64,000 nt of DNA, taken from positions 124,001-188,000 of the forward strand of contig JANFAH010000018.1 of the NCBI GenBank assembly GCA_024663395.1. The letters run 5' to 3'. Under the pieces are notes generated by a model that ran no database searches, had not been told where the DNA came from, and saw only the letters and a program-made list of their open reading frames with translations. The translations under genes were made by a program, and so were the position numbers. Shown here in pieces: positions 1-11,789 of this stretch; the first letter of the stretch is position 1, and each line of letters opens with the position of its first letter. This stretch comes from Pisolithus tinctorius (taxonomy: Eukaryota; Basidiomycota; Agaricomycetes; Boletales; Pisolithaceae).

Positions 1-299
1 ATCTCGTGCATCTCTGCGCCGGGTCTCTCGTGTGTGCCGTCACACATTCCCCCCACCAGCCCCTCTCTGGGGACATCTCGTTTGACCAATCCTGCACAGC
101 GGTTGATGAGATATGCCCATTTCTGTGTTCAGAAGGGCTATGAGGTGTTTTGGTGCATAATTCGTGATTGGGTGGTCTGATCATTATAATTTCTTTTTTC
201 TGTGTGCTTCTAGGTGTTCCCTACAGCCCTCCGGAGTTTCATGCTGGTTGCCCAAGTCATTTATGCTCAGGGGACTCCCCTCTGCCCCCAAGTGCACCT

Positions 300-900
300 T
301 GTGAAATTGCAAGTGTCATATCTCGTCCGTTTTGTCACCAGCCCTCTCGCTTTTGGTGGGGTGTGGTACTACTCATTGAGGGCTTTTGAATGGTATATTG
401 GATGTTGTGCTTGCTGCAGTGGATCTGGAGATATGCTCTGTTTTGTAGTCAGAGGCACCTTCAGACAATTTTGTGAATATCTTGGGGCTGGGTGCATGCA
501 TTTGCCTGGTTCTTTTTGCCCCCAGCTCCTCAAGTTCCCCTTCATTGTCTCCTCTAGTTTCACACTGTTGCGAGCACCTGTCATTGTCTGGCACTCCCCC
601 CTTCTCCCCATTTGGTGCCTAATAATATGCATTTGCTACATCTCATCCATTTCATTGGAGGATCTCATTTTTTTGGAGTCTTGTATTACTCTTCTGGGGC
701 GTCCAAACAGTATATAATACATTGCGCTTGCTGTGGCAGATCCAGAGCTATTCCCCATGTTGCAATCGGTGATACCTATGGATTATTTTGCAGATATCTC
801 GAGACTGAGTTTGCACATTCACACCATTCCTTTTCTGACCTGTTCACCATGTTCCCTTCTGCTATGTCCCCTGGCTTCTTGTCATTCTGAGTGCATGTAC
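300..900. repeat. Imperfect tandem duplication, period about 318 bp
   Basis: The stretch from about 315 to 600 and the stretch from about 633 to 895 can be aligned at an offset near 318 bp. Shared words include the ATCTCRTCC start, a tight TACTACTC/TATTACTC block and a GCTTGCTG block. Conceptual translations of both units share a YY-S, a YI--CACC and an FC-YL pattern, but no open frame spans them and I see no known domain. Identity looks like 60-65 percent by eye, so this is an old duplication. Nothing else supportable was seen in 1-1148. Confidence 0.4.
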
Positions 901-1148
901 TAACCAAAATAATGCCACCGGCAATGTCATGTGACATGTCAGGGGTTGGTTGAGCAAGGGGACTTAAGGGAATAGCACTGTATCTCCAGTCGCTAAGTCC
1001 AATCAGTCCAACCATCTGTGTCTTCGACTCCCCTCCTGATCCCAACCCCTCAGCCTTGTGCCCGCTTTGGTCTCTGGTCCAGTCTCAACCCAGACATCCC
1101 ATACTTGACAGTATTTCAGACTCGCCACTTGTGTGGGTCTAAACCATC

Positions 1149-2510
1149 ATGGCAACCAAGACTTGTTTTCAACCTCCCCATGGTCGTTCTGCCACTAACC
1201 CCAACTCCACTTCAGCCAGTGGGGCTTGCTGTGAAACAGCTCTAGCTGTGTTGGGCACCACTAGGTGCTCCCCAGACCCCGTCAGTCCTTTCAGGGGCTT
1301 TTCAGCCCAGACATCCAATACCCCACTCCATGTCGTCCCACTGCTCCCATCCCCAAGGGTGACCCTGGCAATGATGGGCTGGGTGACAATGATGACAACA
1401 ACCCAGATGATGATGACCCCAGTGATAATGGTCCTGGTGATGATAACCCAGAAGATAATGATCTGGAGGACAATCTGGACCTCCCAGATCCAGACACCAA
1501 GCCCGCCATTACGGTCTTAGACAACCTTGCATTGGCCATCAAACTGTTGGCTTGTAATGCTCGCACTAGCCCTGAGTCCTCAATCAGGACCAAGCTGCAC
1601 GAGCCTGACACTTTCGATGGCACAGATCCCAAGAAGCTCTGCACATTCTTTATCCAGTGCAAGCTTAATTTCCAAGACCGACCGTGCCAAAGTCATCTTC
1701 GCACAATCCTACCTCAAAGGCATGGCCCTTGAGTGGTTTGAGCCAGACTTGCTCAGGCTCGACGACCCCGATGACTGGCCTCTCTGGATGGACTCCTGGA
1801 GGGAGTTCGTCCTGGAGCTACAAACCACCTTCGGCCCTCATGACCTGGTTGCTGATGCCAAGAGCCAACTTGACCACTTGCATATGAAGGATAGTCAGTG
1901 CATTAACAAATATGTAGTGGACTTCAATCAGCTTGCTTCACAAGTCCGAGGCTATGGAGATGGTGTGCTGTGCCATCATTTCTATTCCGGCCTCCCAGAT
2001 CAAATCAAAGATGAGGTCTGTTGGGTTGGCAAACCCTGGACACTTCACAAGCTTCGCCACCTCACCCAAGAAATAGATGTGCACTACTGGGAGCGCAAGG
2101 AAGAAGTCCAGCAGGCGAGTAAACACCAGGGCTCATCCAACTCCAGCAACAATAAGTCCGGCAATTCCGGCAGTAACAATCAAGCCAAGACCAGCCAAGA
2201 TAAATCCAAGACCAGCAGCAACAATAACAACTCTGGATCTTCCCCCAAGCTGGCTTCATTGAAGCCAGGCAACAATAATAACAGCAATTTGTCCAAGCCT
2301 GAGCCTAGCAAACTCAGCAAAGATGGAAAGCTTACCCCTGAGGAATGCAAGCATCGCATAGATGGAAACCTCTGCATGTTCTGCAGAGGGTCTGGTCACT
2401 TCGCTGACAAATGCCCCAAGAAAGCCGGAAAGGCCAAGGCTCATGCTGCAGCCACCACTGAGGCCACACCAGCCTCAGGCTTGGGTTCTACCTCCGAGAC
2501 AAAAAAATAG
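1149..2510 (+). pseudogene. Ty3/Gypsy family A gag (copy 1), frameshifted
   Basis: This encodes the capsid/nucleocapsid polyprotein of a Ty3/Gypsy retrotransposon. An ATG at 1149 begins MATKTCFQPP. The reading then moves to the frame of an acidic Asp/Asn-rich segment (about 1340-1500) and the gag core (HEPDTFDGTDPKK). Near 1680, at a GACCGACC repeat, it moves again to the frame carrying the ALEWFEPDLL and FGPHD core motifs. The C-terminal part is Ser/Asn-rich and ends in a CCHC zinc knuckle (CMFCRGSGHFADKC, near 2365-2410) followed by a basic tail. The two frame changes make it non-functional as it stands. Pol follows in the -1 frame. Copy 2 of the family lies at 60997-63444. Confidence 0.85.
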
Positions 2511-2548
2511 GTAGCAACTCCTGGGACTCCACACAATCTGGGAGCTGC
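2501..2548 (+). promoter_or_regulatory. Candidate -1 ribosomal frameshift site at gag/pol junction
   Basis: Seven adenines (2501-2507) directly precede the gag TAG (2508-2510). Read in the gag frame they form A AAA AAA, a canonical X XXY YYZ slippery heptamer. A -1 slip enters the pol frame at 2507, which stays open into the protease. Six bases downstream, GCAACTCC (2514-2521) can pair with GGGAGCTGC (2540-2548) with one mismatch/bulge, a position expected for a stimulatory stem. The second family member has A AAA AAT before its gag TAG. Confidence 0.6.
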
Positions 2549-5500
2549 ATTGACTCTGGTTGTGCAAACTTGGAGGCTTGTCTCAATGCATCTGCTCTTT
2601 CCAGTCTGAACTCTTTAATCCCCTATGTCATAATAGAAAACCCAGAAATACCTCAGCTTCATACTTTAGTGGACTCTGGTTCCACCCATTGTTTTATAAA
2701 TAATCAATTTGCTAATCAACACTTGTTTACCCCATACTCAGTCTCCCCAATCCAACTCTGGCTTTTCGATGGAACGTCCACCTTTACTATAACCCAGGCA
2801 GTAGATGTCAGTATCCACTTTGCATCTGGCGGTGTCACACCAGTAACCCTGTACCTTGCCCCATTGGATTCTGAGTGTAAAGTAGTTCTCAGGCATAACT
2901 GGCTCACCCAATACAATCCATTGATTGACTGGGTACTGAGCAGTATTACTTTCTAGACTCATACACAAGGAATGCCAACCCCATCAACACCCCCTGTAAG
3001 CCCAGTCCCCACCAGCCTTCCTGACTCCAGTCCTAGTGACCAACCTGGCCTTGCGCCATCTGTACCAGTCTCCGACTCCCCGACTTGCACCCCCCTGAAG
3101 GCCCCTCTCGTTTCCCTAATCAATGCAGCTGCCTTTGTATGCACCTGCAAACTGGAAGGGTCTGTCCAGTTCCAACTTCAGCTCTGTCCCTTGGACTCAG
3201 CTCAAGCCCAATTGGCCTCGGCTTCCCCTCCTCCAGCCTTACCCAATGTACTGGAAGAGTACCATGACTTTGCTGATGTATTCAGCAAGGCCAAGGCCTT
3301 GGCACTCCCACCACACCAGGAGTACGACCTGAAAATAGAGCTTGAAGAAGGAACAACCCCGCCTCTTGGCACCATCTACTCGCTGTCTCCGGTAGAGCTG
3401 CAAGCTCTCCAGACTTTCATCGATGAAAACCTTACTACAGGATTCATTTGGCCTATGTCCTCCCCTTATGCTGCACTGGTCCTCTTTGTCAAAAAGAAGG
3501 ACGGCTCCCTCTGGCTTTGTGTAGACTTCCATGGCCTCAACAAGATCACTAAGAAAGACCGATACCTGCTACCACTCATCTCCAACCTGTTGGATTCACC
3601 AAGCTGAGCCAAGATCTATACTAAGATTGATCTTCGGCATGCCTACCACCTCGTCTGGATTGCCCTGGGCAATGAATGGAAGACCATGTTCTGGACTTGG
3701 TATGGATCCTATGAGTGGTTAGTGATGCCTTTCGGCCTCACCAATGCCCTGGCCGCTTTCCAGTGCTTTGTCAACACTATCTTTGTGGATATGTTGGATG
3801 TCTGCATGGTTGTCTACCTAGATGACATCTTGATCTACTCCAGAGATAAGGAGTCTCATAAGCAGCATGTCTGAGAGGTCCTCTGCTGGCTTCGGCTTCA
3901 CGGCCTTTATGCGAAGCCAGAGAAGTGCAAGTTCCACTCAGACTTGGTCAAATACCTCAGATTCCACCTTTCCCTTGCCAGCCTCATGATGTCAAAGGAA
4001 AAAGTCCAGACCATCTGTGATTGGCCCAAGCCTCGCAAGGTCAAAGACATTCAATCTTTCCTCAGCTTTGCAAACTTCTATCACCGGTTTATCTTTAATT
4101 ATTTGGACATAATCGTACCACTGACTCAGCTTACCTGCAAGGGGGCTCCTTGGGACTTCTCTGAGGAGTGCCACCGGTCATTCAACAGCCTCAAGGCCGC
4201 CTTCACTACAGCGCTGGCCTTAACTCATTTCATCCCCAGAGTCCCCATCACTGTCGAGACTGATGCATCAGACTATGCCATCGCTGGCATTCTGTCTATC
4301 ACTTGCGGCGATGGCCAGATTCATCCAGTCACTTTCTACTCCCAGACCTTGACTGCCCTGGAGTTGAATTATGATACTCATGACAAGGAATTGCTTGCAA
4401 TCTTTGAAGCATTCCAGACCTGGCGCCACTACCTTGAGGGCTCGGTCTCACTGGTCAACATTGTTACTGACCACAAGAATCTCGAATACTTCTCTACCTC
4501 CAAAGTACTCACCTGCCACCAAGCTCGCTGGTTGGAATTCCTTTCTCAGTTCAATATGATCATTAGATTCAGACCTGGTAAGCTCGGGGCTAAGCCCAAT
4601 GCCCTAACTAGATGATGGGATGTCTACCCCAAAGAGGGGGATAGTGGCTATGCCTGAGTGAACCCACAGAACCTGAGACCAGTCTTCACCCAAGAACAAC
4701 TAGCAGTCTCCCTTCGCACCACATACCTTGGGTACCCGGTCTTACGAGCAGTTGCCTTAATGGATGTTGAGAAACTTCATAATGATCTCCTGACTGCACT
4801 GCTGGACGACCTGGTCTCACAAGTCTGCCTGTCCAACATGTCTGATCCCCAGTGGTCAGTAGATGACACCAGCTTCCTTCAGCTTGATGGAAGGATCTAT
4901 GTGCCAGACTCAAATGACCTCTGCCTTAGGGTCTTGCGCCTCAAGCATGACTACCCTCTGTCCGGCCACTTCAGCCAAAACCACACTTTAGAACTTATCT
5001 GGCATGAGTATACCTGGCCCAGCCTCAGGACATTTGTCAAAGACTATGTCCAGTCTTGCACGGCCTGTGCTCAGGCTAAGGTTCCCCGCCATCGGCCTTA
5101 CAGTCTCCTCAAGCAACTTCTGGTGCCAGAGAAACCATGGAATTCCATCTCTATGGATTTCATTGAGCAACTTCCGGCCTCAACCGGCTTCACAGCCATC
5201 CTTGTAGTAGTTGACCAGCTCTCCAAGCAGGCCATATTCATCCCAACCCATGACACTATCACAGCCCCAGAACTCACCAAGTTATTCCTACTCCATGTCC
5301 TTTCGAAGCACGGAGTGCCAGCCCATGTAACCTCAGACTGAGGTTTGGAGTTCATCTTGCACTTCTTCCAGTCGCTTGATAAGGCCTTAGACATGTGCTT
5401 ACATTTCACCTCGGGCTACCACCCCAAAGGTGATGGCCAGACTGAAAGGACCAACCAGACCCTAGAACAATACCTCTGAGTGTACTGCAACTACCAGCAG

Positions 5501-6226
5501 GACAACTGGGCTGACCTACTACCTCTGGCCAAGTTCGCTTATAACAATGCCCCTAGCACTACTACCAGCATCTCACCATTCTTTGCTAATAAGGGCTACC
5601 ACCCTAACATCTCAGCGTACCCAGAGCGCAACCTCACCTCTGCTCAGGCTCATGACTGTGCAGTCGACTTAGACTCACTGCATCAATACCTATGGGAAGA
5701 AATGACCTTAGCTCAACAACGATATCAAGGCCTGGCTGATGCTAAATGCATGCCAGCTCTGGACTTCAAGGTTGGTGACCAAGTATATGTCAAAGCCAAA
5801 TACTTCTGGTCAACTTGGCCTTCCAAGAAACTCTCAGAGAAGAACCTTGGACTGTATCTGGTCATAGCTCAGGCCAGTACCCACTCTTTCACACTGCGCC
5901 TGCCAGACTCAATGCACGCAGTACATCTGGTCTTCCATGTTTCCCAACTCAAGCTGGCCATCCCAAATACCATCCCGAACTGGACTCAACCACCACCCCC
6001 ACCAGTTGAAGTTGATGGTGAACTAGAGTTCAAGGTAGCAGAAATCCTCGACTCCAAGGTCGACCGGTGTCGCCGGTGTTGGCTCCAGTACTTGGTTCGG
6101 TGGACCAGCTATGAGGGGACTGATGAAGAAACCACTTGGGTACTAGCTACAGAGCTGGACAACACATCTGAACTCGTACAAGAGTTCCATTCCTGCTACC
6201 CTGGTAAACCTGGCCCATACCAATGA
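2507..6226 (+). pseudogene. Ty3/Gypsy family A pol (copy 1): PR-RT-RH-IN-chromodomain
   Basis: A single frame holds the whole polyprotein. The retropepsin has VDSGSTHCF (about 2670). Reverse transcriptase begins near 3250, with YLDD at 3815-3826. RNase H ([30 protein letters not shown]) ends near 4615. Integrase carries an HHCC finger (near 4950-5075), SMDFIEQ, VTSD and GQTERTNQTLEQYL. A chromodomain-like tail (VAEILDSK, LQYLVRWTSYEGTDEETTW) ends near 6200. The frame is broken by TAG at 2954 and TGA at 3605, 3872, 4613, 4655, 5339 and 5477. At each TGA a CGA arginine codon would restore the family motif, so CpG deamination explains them. No frameshift was seen in pol, so it decayed mainly by point mutation. 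Confidence 0.93.
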
Positions 6227-6362
6227 GGACCAGTCTCAACCAGCCTCAGTTTCAGTTTCAGTTTTCTATTGGTATCTAGCATTCCTTTGATCTCCTACTT
6301 ACTTTGTTTTCTCTTTCTTGTTTTCTCTTACTGTACTATAGAAGACCAAGACCAGACACCGC

Positions 6363-8177
6363 TGTGAGTCAAAGTGAGGTTCAGTGGTGGAATCCAACCA
6401 AAACCAACACAAAAGACAATGAAAGTGAGTGGTGGTGTGCCTATGCGGTACCTAGATGGTGGAACCTGTTCTTTGGGAGGGTTTTTGCGAACTACAACAC
6501 TCAAAGATGAGTGCTGAGGGTTGGGGGTGCTCCTGACGAAGAAGGAGCAGGAATGCGAGAGGAAGCGATGGGGTAGACTGCTGTCAGCCTACAGAAGGAT
6601 GGATGACGACTTAATTCGATGCTCTGAGCTGCACTGAGCTCAGGGAGGACTTGGAGCGAAGTAGATTGATGATAGACGATAATAAGCGAAGTAGACGATA
6701 GTTAGACCCTTAATAAAGTCTCAACTATCGAAGCTGCTGAATGATTTACTGAATGATAATAAAATGCGAGCAAGAGGGGCTCTCTGATGTCTCTCCTTTT
6801 TTTTCTTTGCTACCTAAGTACAGTGATTTATATACAGTACAGGGGCATTGCCTATGGAAAACAAGGTGCAAACACTTGGTAAGTGATTGGTAACTGATGA
6901 GTAAGGAATGTAAGCGGTGGGTAATCATCTTAGAAAGCATTGGTGAGCATTGGTAAGGATAAGTAAGCCAAAAAGCGAAGAATCAGTAATCAAGGGCAAA
7001 AGATTGGTAAGTATTGGCAATAGGTGAGTCAAAGACAGTCAGAATGTCAAAGTATGAGTCAAGTAATGTCAGAAACTGGGAAAGCGCACTGGAATCGCAT
7101 TAGGGGGAGGCTGTGCATGTCACATCTCGAAGAGATCGTTTCTGGGCCAAAGTGGGATGACAGAGAGGCAGCGCTGATCTGATGCCGATATAGTACATCC
7201 AAAAGCGGACAGGGTGAGTCAGATGTCAACAGGGGTCAAGCTTTGGGGGTCTGTGGGGTGACAGGAGCATAAGGGATCGCAACTTTCCCCCCTTTACTGT
7301 CCTCTCAGTGAAGCAAATAAAAACTTCATGAATGAGGCTCTGTTGGAAGAGAGGATGAAGGGGGAGCGTCTTCTGCTGTATCTTGCAATAAGGAGGCAAG
7401 ATGTGCATCATACTCATCATGGATGCGATCAGGGAGAGTGGAGAACAGTAGATTATACTGTAGCTGTCGCAATTTTGGAAGAATGATGGACGAGACTGGT
7501 ATGAAGACGTTGCAGGGAGCAGGGAGGAAGGATCCATATGCTTCTTGGACTGGAGAGACTGAAACGACCACATAAGACCTTTCCAAGCGAATGACAGACC
7601 TGAGGCGACCAAAGAATGTCCTCCTAGAGGTCATACTGACAAAAAGAACACGCTGTCCAAGCTGGATGGGCTGAGAGGGGGCAGACGAGGGTGGGATGTA
7701 CCAGGATGCTTCAGGACGGAAGCTAGTAGGAACTCCTGGTAGATATACGTAGCCATGGTCCCTAGCAAAGGGGACAAGCGAAATGATTGATGTGGAGGCG
7801 GCCATATCAGAAGAATTAGCGAAATGAGCGTCTTTTGGAGGGGGTGCTGTAGAAACATGTGGAGTGCGCAAATCCTTTCCAATTTTGGAAGGTAGGATCG
7901 CGTGGCTGAGCACTACAAGCGAGTGTGGGAATGGTTTCGGTGTCTGCAGAATTGGCGGAGATACGTCGAAAACCGGAATGCCGTACACAGGCGCTTAAGA
8001 ACTTTATTGGCGCTTAACTCGCTTCCTCCTTTTTCTTTGGCATTGACAACTCGTTCTTGTGCGAGGGATGACTGCCGACATTTCTGGCCGTCCTTCTTCG
8101 CATGAGGGCTATAGTCTTCATCTCCATTCATCAGCTACATCCATGTCCACCTCACCAAACACCTTTGGTGTGTGACA
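6363..8177 (-). mobile_element. Solo-LTR-like repeat, copy A (1815 bp), target duplication CCGC
   Basis: This repeat is present three times in the window (also 11147-15683 and 58793-60595). It begins TGTGAGTCAAAG and ends GGTGTGTGACA on the + strand. CCGC flanks both sides (6359-6362 and 8178-8181), so it inserted as a unit with a 4-bp duplication. TG...CA ends, a TATA-like ATTTATATA (6826-6834, minus-strand TATATAAAT) and a downstream TTTATTAAGGG block argue that it is an LTR in minus orientation with a very long U3. This copy keeps many CpG sites that the other two have lost, so it is the youngest. It interrupts the sequence downstream of family A pol. Confidence 0.75.
7326..7988 (-). CDS. 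Conserved 220-codon ORF inside LTR copy A, unknown function
   Basis: The frame lies entirely in the presumed U3 of the 1.8-kb LTR and is kept open in copy B, while copy C has a frameshift and a stop. The product is Pro/Ser-rich at both ends with a central beta-rich stretch (HGYVYLPGVP, LGQRVLFVSMTSRRTFFGRL, SYVVVSVSPVQEAYGSF). No catalytic motif, signal peptide or membrane segment is evident. The first codon is not clearly ATG; a second reading frame upstream (7913-8131, MNGDEDYSPHAKK) may hold a 5' exon or an earlier start. Amino-acid differences between copies A and B are mostly those expected from CpG transitions (R to H/Q/C, V to I). I do not recognise the family. Confidence 0.5.
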   Translation of the reverse strand: MYGIPVFDVSPPILQTPKPFPHSLVVLSHAILPSKIGKDLRTPHVSTAPPPKDAHFANSSDMAASTSIISLVPFARDHGYVYLPGVPTSFRPEASWYIPPSSAPSQPIQLGQRVLFVSMTSRRTFFGRLRSVIRLERSYVVVSVSPVQEAYGSFLPAPCNVFIPVSSIILPKLRQLQYNLLFSTLPDRIHDEYDAHLASLLQDTAEDAPPSSSLPTEPHS

Positions 8178-8227
8178 CCGCCCATGACATTCGCAGAGAA
8201 AATACTACAAGACCATATGCTACGAAA

Positions 8228-9307
8228 CTACTCAGCCTTGGCCATAGTTTCATCCTCCCCACCGGACTCCTCCTCCTCATCCTTGCCATGGGCCTTCAGC
8301 CAGTCGGCCTCCTCACGCAGCTCGTGGGAATCGAGCTCAGATGAGCCTGAGTCCAAGGGGGACACCGCCATCCTGAAGCTGTAGGACTCGTCGAACATTG
8401 CCTCGAGCACGTCAGTGATCCTACCAGAGTTCTTGGCCATGGCCTCATGGGCCTTGAAGAGACCCACCAGGTTATTTGCGATAAGCCCAGTGACATTGTT
8501 CACGCGCTCGAGCTTGTCTTCCAAGCCCGAGAATGCTGCCGCACTGGGCCCCCTCGGTCTGCTCCCACTGGTCTCGCCTTCATTGATGTCCAGCACCCCC
8601 AGTGGCTTGTCAACAGCCTTCGCCTTCTTCTTACTTGGCCTGGGCTCAGGTGTTTTGTCGTCAGCCTTCCTCTTTTTCCCCTTGTCAGCTTTTGGAGCGG
8701 CCTTAGGAGTGGCCTCAGCGTCCTTCCCATCCCCCCCTTTGGATTGGTTGCAGTGCATGCAGGCAACCCTTTTCTTGTTGCTGTCTATGAGGAACTCACA
8801 GACGACCTGCGCCCAAGTGCAACAGGTACAGCTAGAGGGTGTTAGATGAAAAGAGTGCATGTGGTAGAGAAATACTCACCTGGGGTCCATCACCACCCTC
8901 TTCACTTCACCCCCAGCCTCACCACTAGTGCCCCCAGTGCCGGCCTCATCACTCTTACTGGCCTCAGCCTTGTGCTTGCGCTTGGCCTCCCACCTCTCCT
9001 CCTCTTTGCACACTCTCGTCTCCTTGGCCTCCCACGCTGCCTTCTCGGCCTCGGCCTTCTCCCTCTCAGCCCTCTTGGCCTCAATCCGCTCCCTCTCCAC
9101 TCTCTTGGCCTCCAGTCATGCCTGCTCTTCCCACTGGGCTTGCTCTGCTGCCTTTTGCCTCTTCCTTTCCTTCGACTTGGCCTTCATCACTTCCTCCTCG
9201 TTGTCAGTGTCATATTGAATGGCATCATCCAACACCTGGGTCCAGTCAACGATGATCTGGCCTTTGTCATTCTTGTCTGTTGTGGTGATCAGCCTCGATT
9301 CAGACAT
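8228..9307 (-). pseudogene. Two-exon Cys-rich, coiled-coil protein with one nonsense codon
   Basis: Exon 1 is 9307-8880 from an ATG (MSESRLITTTDKNDK). A 48-bp GT-AG intron (8832-8879) follows, and exon 2 runs 8831-8228, giving 343 codons. Residues about 40-115 are a Glu/Arg/Lys/Ala-rich coiled coil. Residues about 143-175 form a Cys-rich motif (SCTCCTWAQ, VACMHCNQSKGG) like a zinc-binding cluster. Then comes a Lys/Pro-rich linker and an acidic C-terminal half (DKLERVNN, EEADWLKAHGKDEEEE). The single defect is TGA at 9116-9118 (codon 64), where CGA would give EEQARLEAK. It resembles multicopy hypothetical proteins I associate with Boletales genomes; function is unknown. It is antisense to family A pol and CpG-rich. 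Confidence 0.65.
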
Positions 9308-9408
9308 GATGGTTAGGATGAGAAAGAAAGATGCAAAGGGCTTAGCAAGCCACAAGTATCATTTTTTCAGACTCAGCCTACCACCCTTGCAGGGGTCTCA
9401 TGGGTTTG

Positions 9409-9440
9409 ACCCCTAAGAGGGGGATACTGTCATAGTCGTG
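9409..9440 (+). other. Possible polypurine tract and LTR start
   Basis: CCCCTAAGAGGGGGATAC is followed by TGTCATAGTCGTG. A purine run next to a TG at this distance is typical of the 3' LTR edge of Ty3/Gypsy elements. If it belongs to family A copy 1, the antisense gene at 8228-9307 lies inside that element between pol and the 3' LTR. I could not find the matching 5' LTR in 1-1148, so this stays weak. Confidence 0.3.
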
Positions 9441-10204
9441 CCTCAACCCTGGCTGGACTTGGCCTCACACTCATCCAGTCCAGCCTCAGCCTCGCCTGTC
9501 CCCTATCCCCAGATGTCCTAACAACAGGGTTTGTTGTAGGCTCACACCAAGAACCATGAAGAGAAGTGAAGAGGCAAATGGGGAAGACAACTTAGAAGCA
9601 AGGAACTTTAGGACTCATAGACCCAAATGAACTAGCTCAGAGCTAGTTGGGAGATTGAGCAATGGTACTTATACTAAGGTACATGCAGTATTGGTGAGGC
9701 ATACATGAGGTTTGTGACATCATAGTGGAGCAGAACATACTAGAAGGAGAACACATGGCAGCAGCAAGGTGAGGTCTAGACTGGAGTCTGGACTGAGTCC
9801 AAAGAGATAAGATAAGATGAAAAGAATGAAAAGAAAAGGAGGAAGAGTATGTATTGTAACAGAGGGAGCCTTGATGGTCCCAATTAATTATTTGGCATTG
9901 TTTGTATGATGACAAATCATCAAATAGACCATGTGATATACCATGTAAGCATTATTAAGCACCTCACAGCATTTTAAACTTTGTTAAACTCAAAACTATG
10001 TAATCAAAACTTCAAGTCAAAAACCTGTCTGCATCACATGTCATTTTCAAATGGCTGCTATTCTATCAATTCCTATCCAAATCACTTGATTCATGCCCCA
10101 ATAGAAAGCCAATGTAAGTACCTTATTTCATACACTCATGGTTTAGTGCTATGGTTAGGGGTTATCATGTTTAGTCATAACTAATGTAAAACATACAAAC
10201 TTGT
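9441..10204. other. No gene seen
   Basis: This is CpG-poor, purine-biased sequence with short open frames only. A hairpin can be drawn at AACTAGCTCAGAGCTAGTT near 9630. It may be decayed LTR sequence between two Ty3 relics, but no second copy was found in the window. Confidence 0.3.
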
Positions 10205-11146
10205 GGACAGTTTTTTGAGCCACTGTATGATGGTTCCTCCATACCTGCCATGAATGTCAAATTTGATGCATGGACAAGATATGCATCCCATCTGTTGTAG
10301 CCATGCCCAAGCCTCTGTTTTATAAGGCATACATGGATTCAATGGTGATGCTGAAGTCAAATGGGTTCCAGTACATTGTACAAGCTAGGTGTTCTTTGAT
10401 TTTGTATCCTGAGTGGCAGATGCTGCATGCAGAGACAGGACAAACCTTAGGTTGATTCATATTTGAACAGATCCTGTGCTGGTGGGGTGCCATGGGGGAG
10501 ATTGTCACAGACAATGGTTCTGCATTCAAACAAGCCCTTGCCTACCTTGCAAAGAAGTATGATATCAGGCACACAAAGATCTTGGCATACAATTCTCAAG
10601 CCAATGGGATTGTTGAGCAAAGACATCTAACAGTCCAAGAAGCTCTCATCAAGACTTGCAAGGGTGAGGTGAGCAAATGGTCTTTGTACATGCCATTGGT
10701 GCTCCAGGCCAAAAGAGTGATGACATAAAAATTGACAAAGCTTTTGCCATATCAGATGGTCCACAGGATCAAGCTGAGACTGCCATTTGACTTCACCAAA
10801 GTGACCTTTCTGACAAATTGGGACAAGGATAAGTATTCAAATGAAGAACTGATATTGCATAGGTGCTGCCAGCTGAAGACAAGAAGACTTAGAGCAGGTC
10901 TGTCAACAAGTATACAAGGCATGGTGCCAGATGACAAAGGAATTTGAGCAGAGGGTAAAGGGGTCAATACAAAGCTACAAGTTCAAACCAGGAGCACTAG
11001 TCTTAGCTTGCAATATGAGAATTGAAAAGGAACTTGACTGCAAGATGAAGCCAAGATACTTAGGCCCTATGGTAGTCATCAGGTGAACCAAAGGAGGTTC
11101 CTCTTAAGTACAGGTTTACCCTTGGGTGACCAGGCTTCAAGACCAG
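10205..11146 (+). pseudogene. Ty3/Gypsy family B integrase relic (copy 1)
   Basis: Consecutive fragments encode a Ty3-type integrase core and C-terminal domain. They include a YIVQARCSLILYPEW strand, EIVTDNGSAF with the second catalytic Asp, and YNSQANGIVEQRH with the catalytic Glu. After a stop at about 10726 come LLPYQMVHRIKLRLPFDF and, in a shifted frame near 10970-11090, FKPGALVLACN and PRYLGPMVVI. Breaks include a TGA at about 10453 that fits CGA. CpG is almost absent, so the relic is old. LTR copy B inserted at its 3' end. A longer relic of the same family lies on the minus strand at 55555-58790. Confidence 0.85.
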
Positions 11147-11789
11147 TGTGAGTCAAAGTGAGGTTCAGCAGTGGAAACCAACCAAAACCAACACAAAAGA
11201 CAATAAGAGTGAGTGGTGGTGTGCCTATGTGGTACCTAGATGGTAGAACCTGTTATCTGGGTGTGTTTTTGTGAGCTACAACACTCAAAGACAAGTGCTG
11301 AGGGTTGGGGGTGCTCCTGACAAAGAGGGAGCAAGAATGCAATAGAAAGCGATAGGGTAGACTGCTGTCAGCCTACAGAAGGATGGATGACAACTTAATT
11401 CAATGTCCTAAGCTGCACTGAGCTCAGGGAGGGCTTGGAGCTAAGTAGATTGATGATAGACAATAATAAGCAAAGTAGATGATAGTTAGACCCTTAATAA
11501 AGTCTCAACTATCGAAGCTGATGAATGATTTACTGAGTGATGATAAAATGTGAACAAGAGGGGCTCTCTGACATCTTCTTCTTATTCAGCTATCTAAGTA
11601 CAGTGATTTATATACAGTACAGGGGCATTGCCTATGGAAAACAAGGTGCAAACACTTGGTAAGTGATTGGTAACTGATGAGTAAGGAATGTAAGTGATGG
11701 GTAATTGTCTTAGAAAGCATTGGTAAGCATTGGTAAGGATAAGTAAGCCAAAAAGCGAAGAATCAGTAAGCAAGGTCAAAAGATTGGTA

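Noticed and set aside
1265..1732. Separate acidic protein gene
   Set aside because: It is the middle part of family A gag in a shifted frame, continuous in content with the frames before and after.
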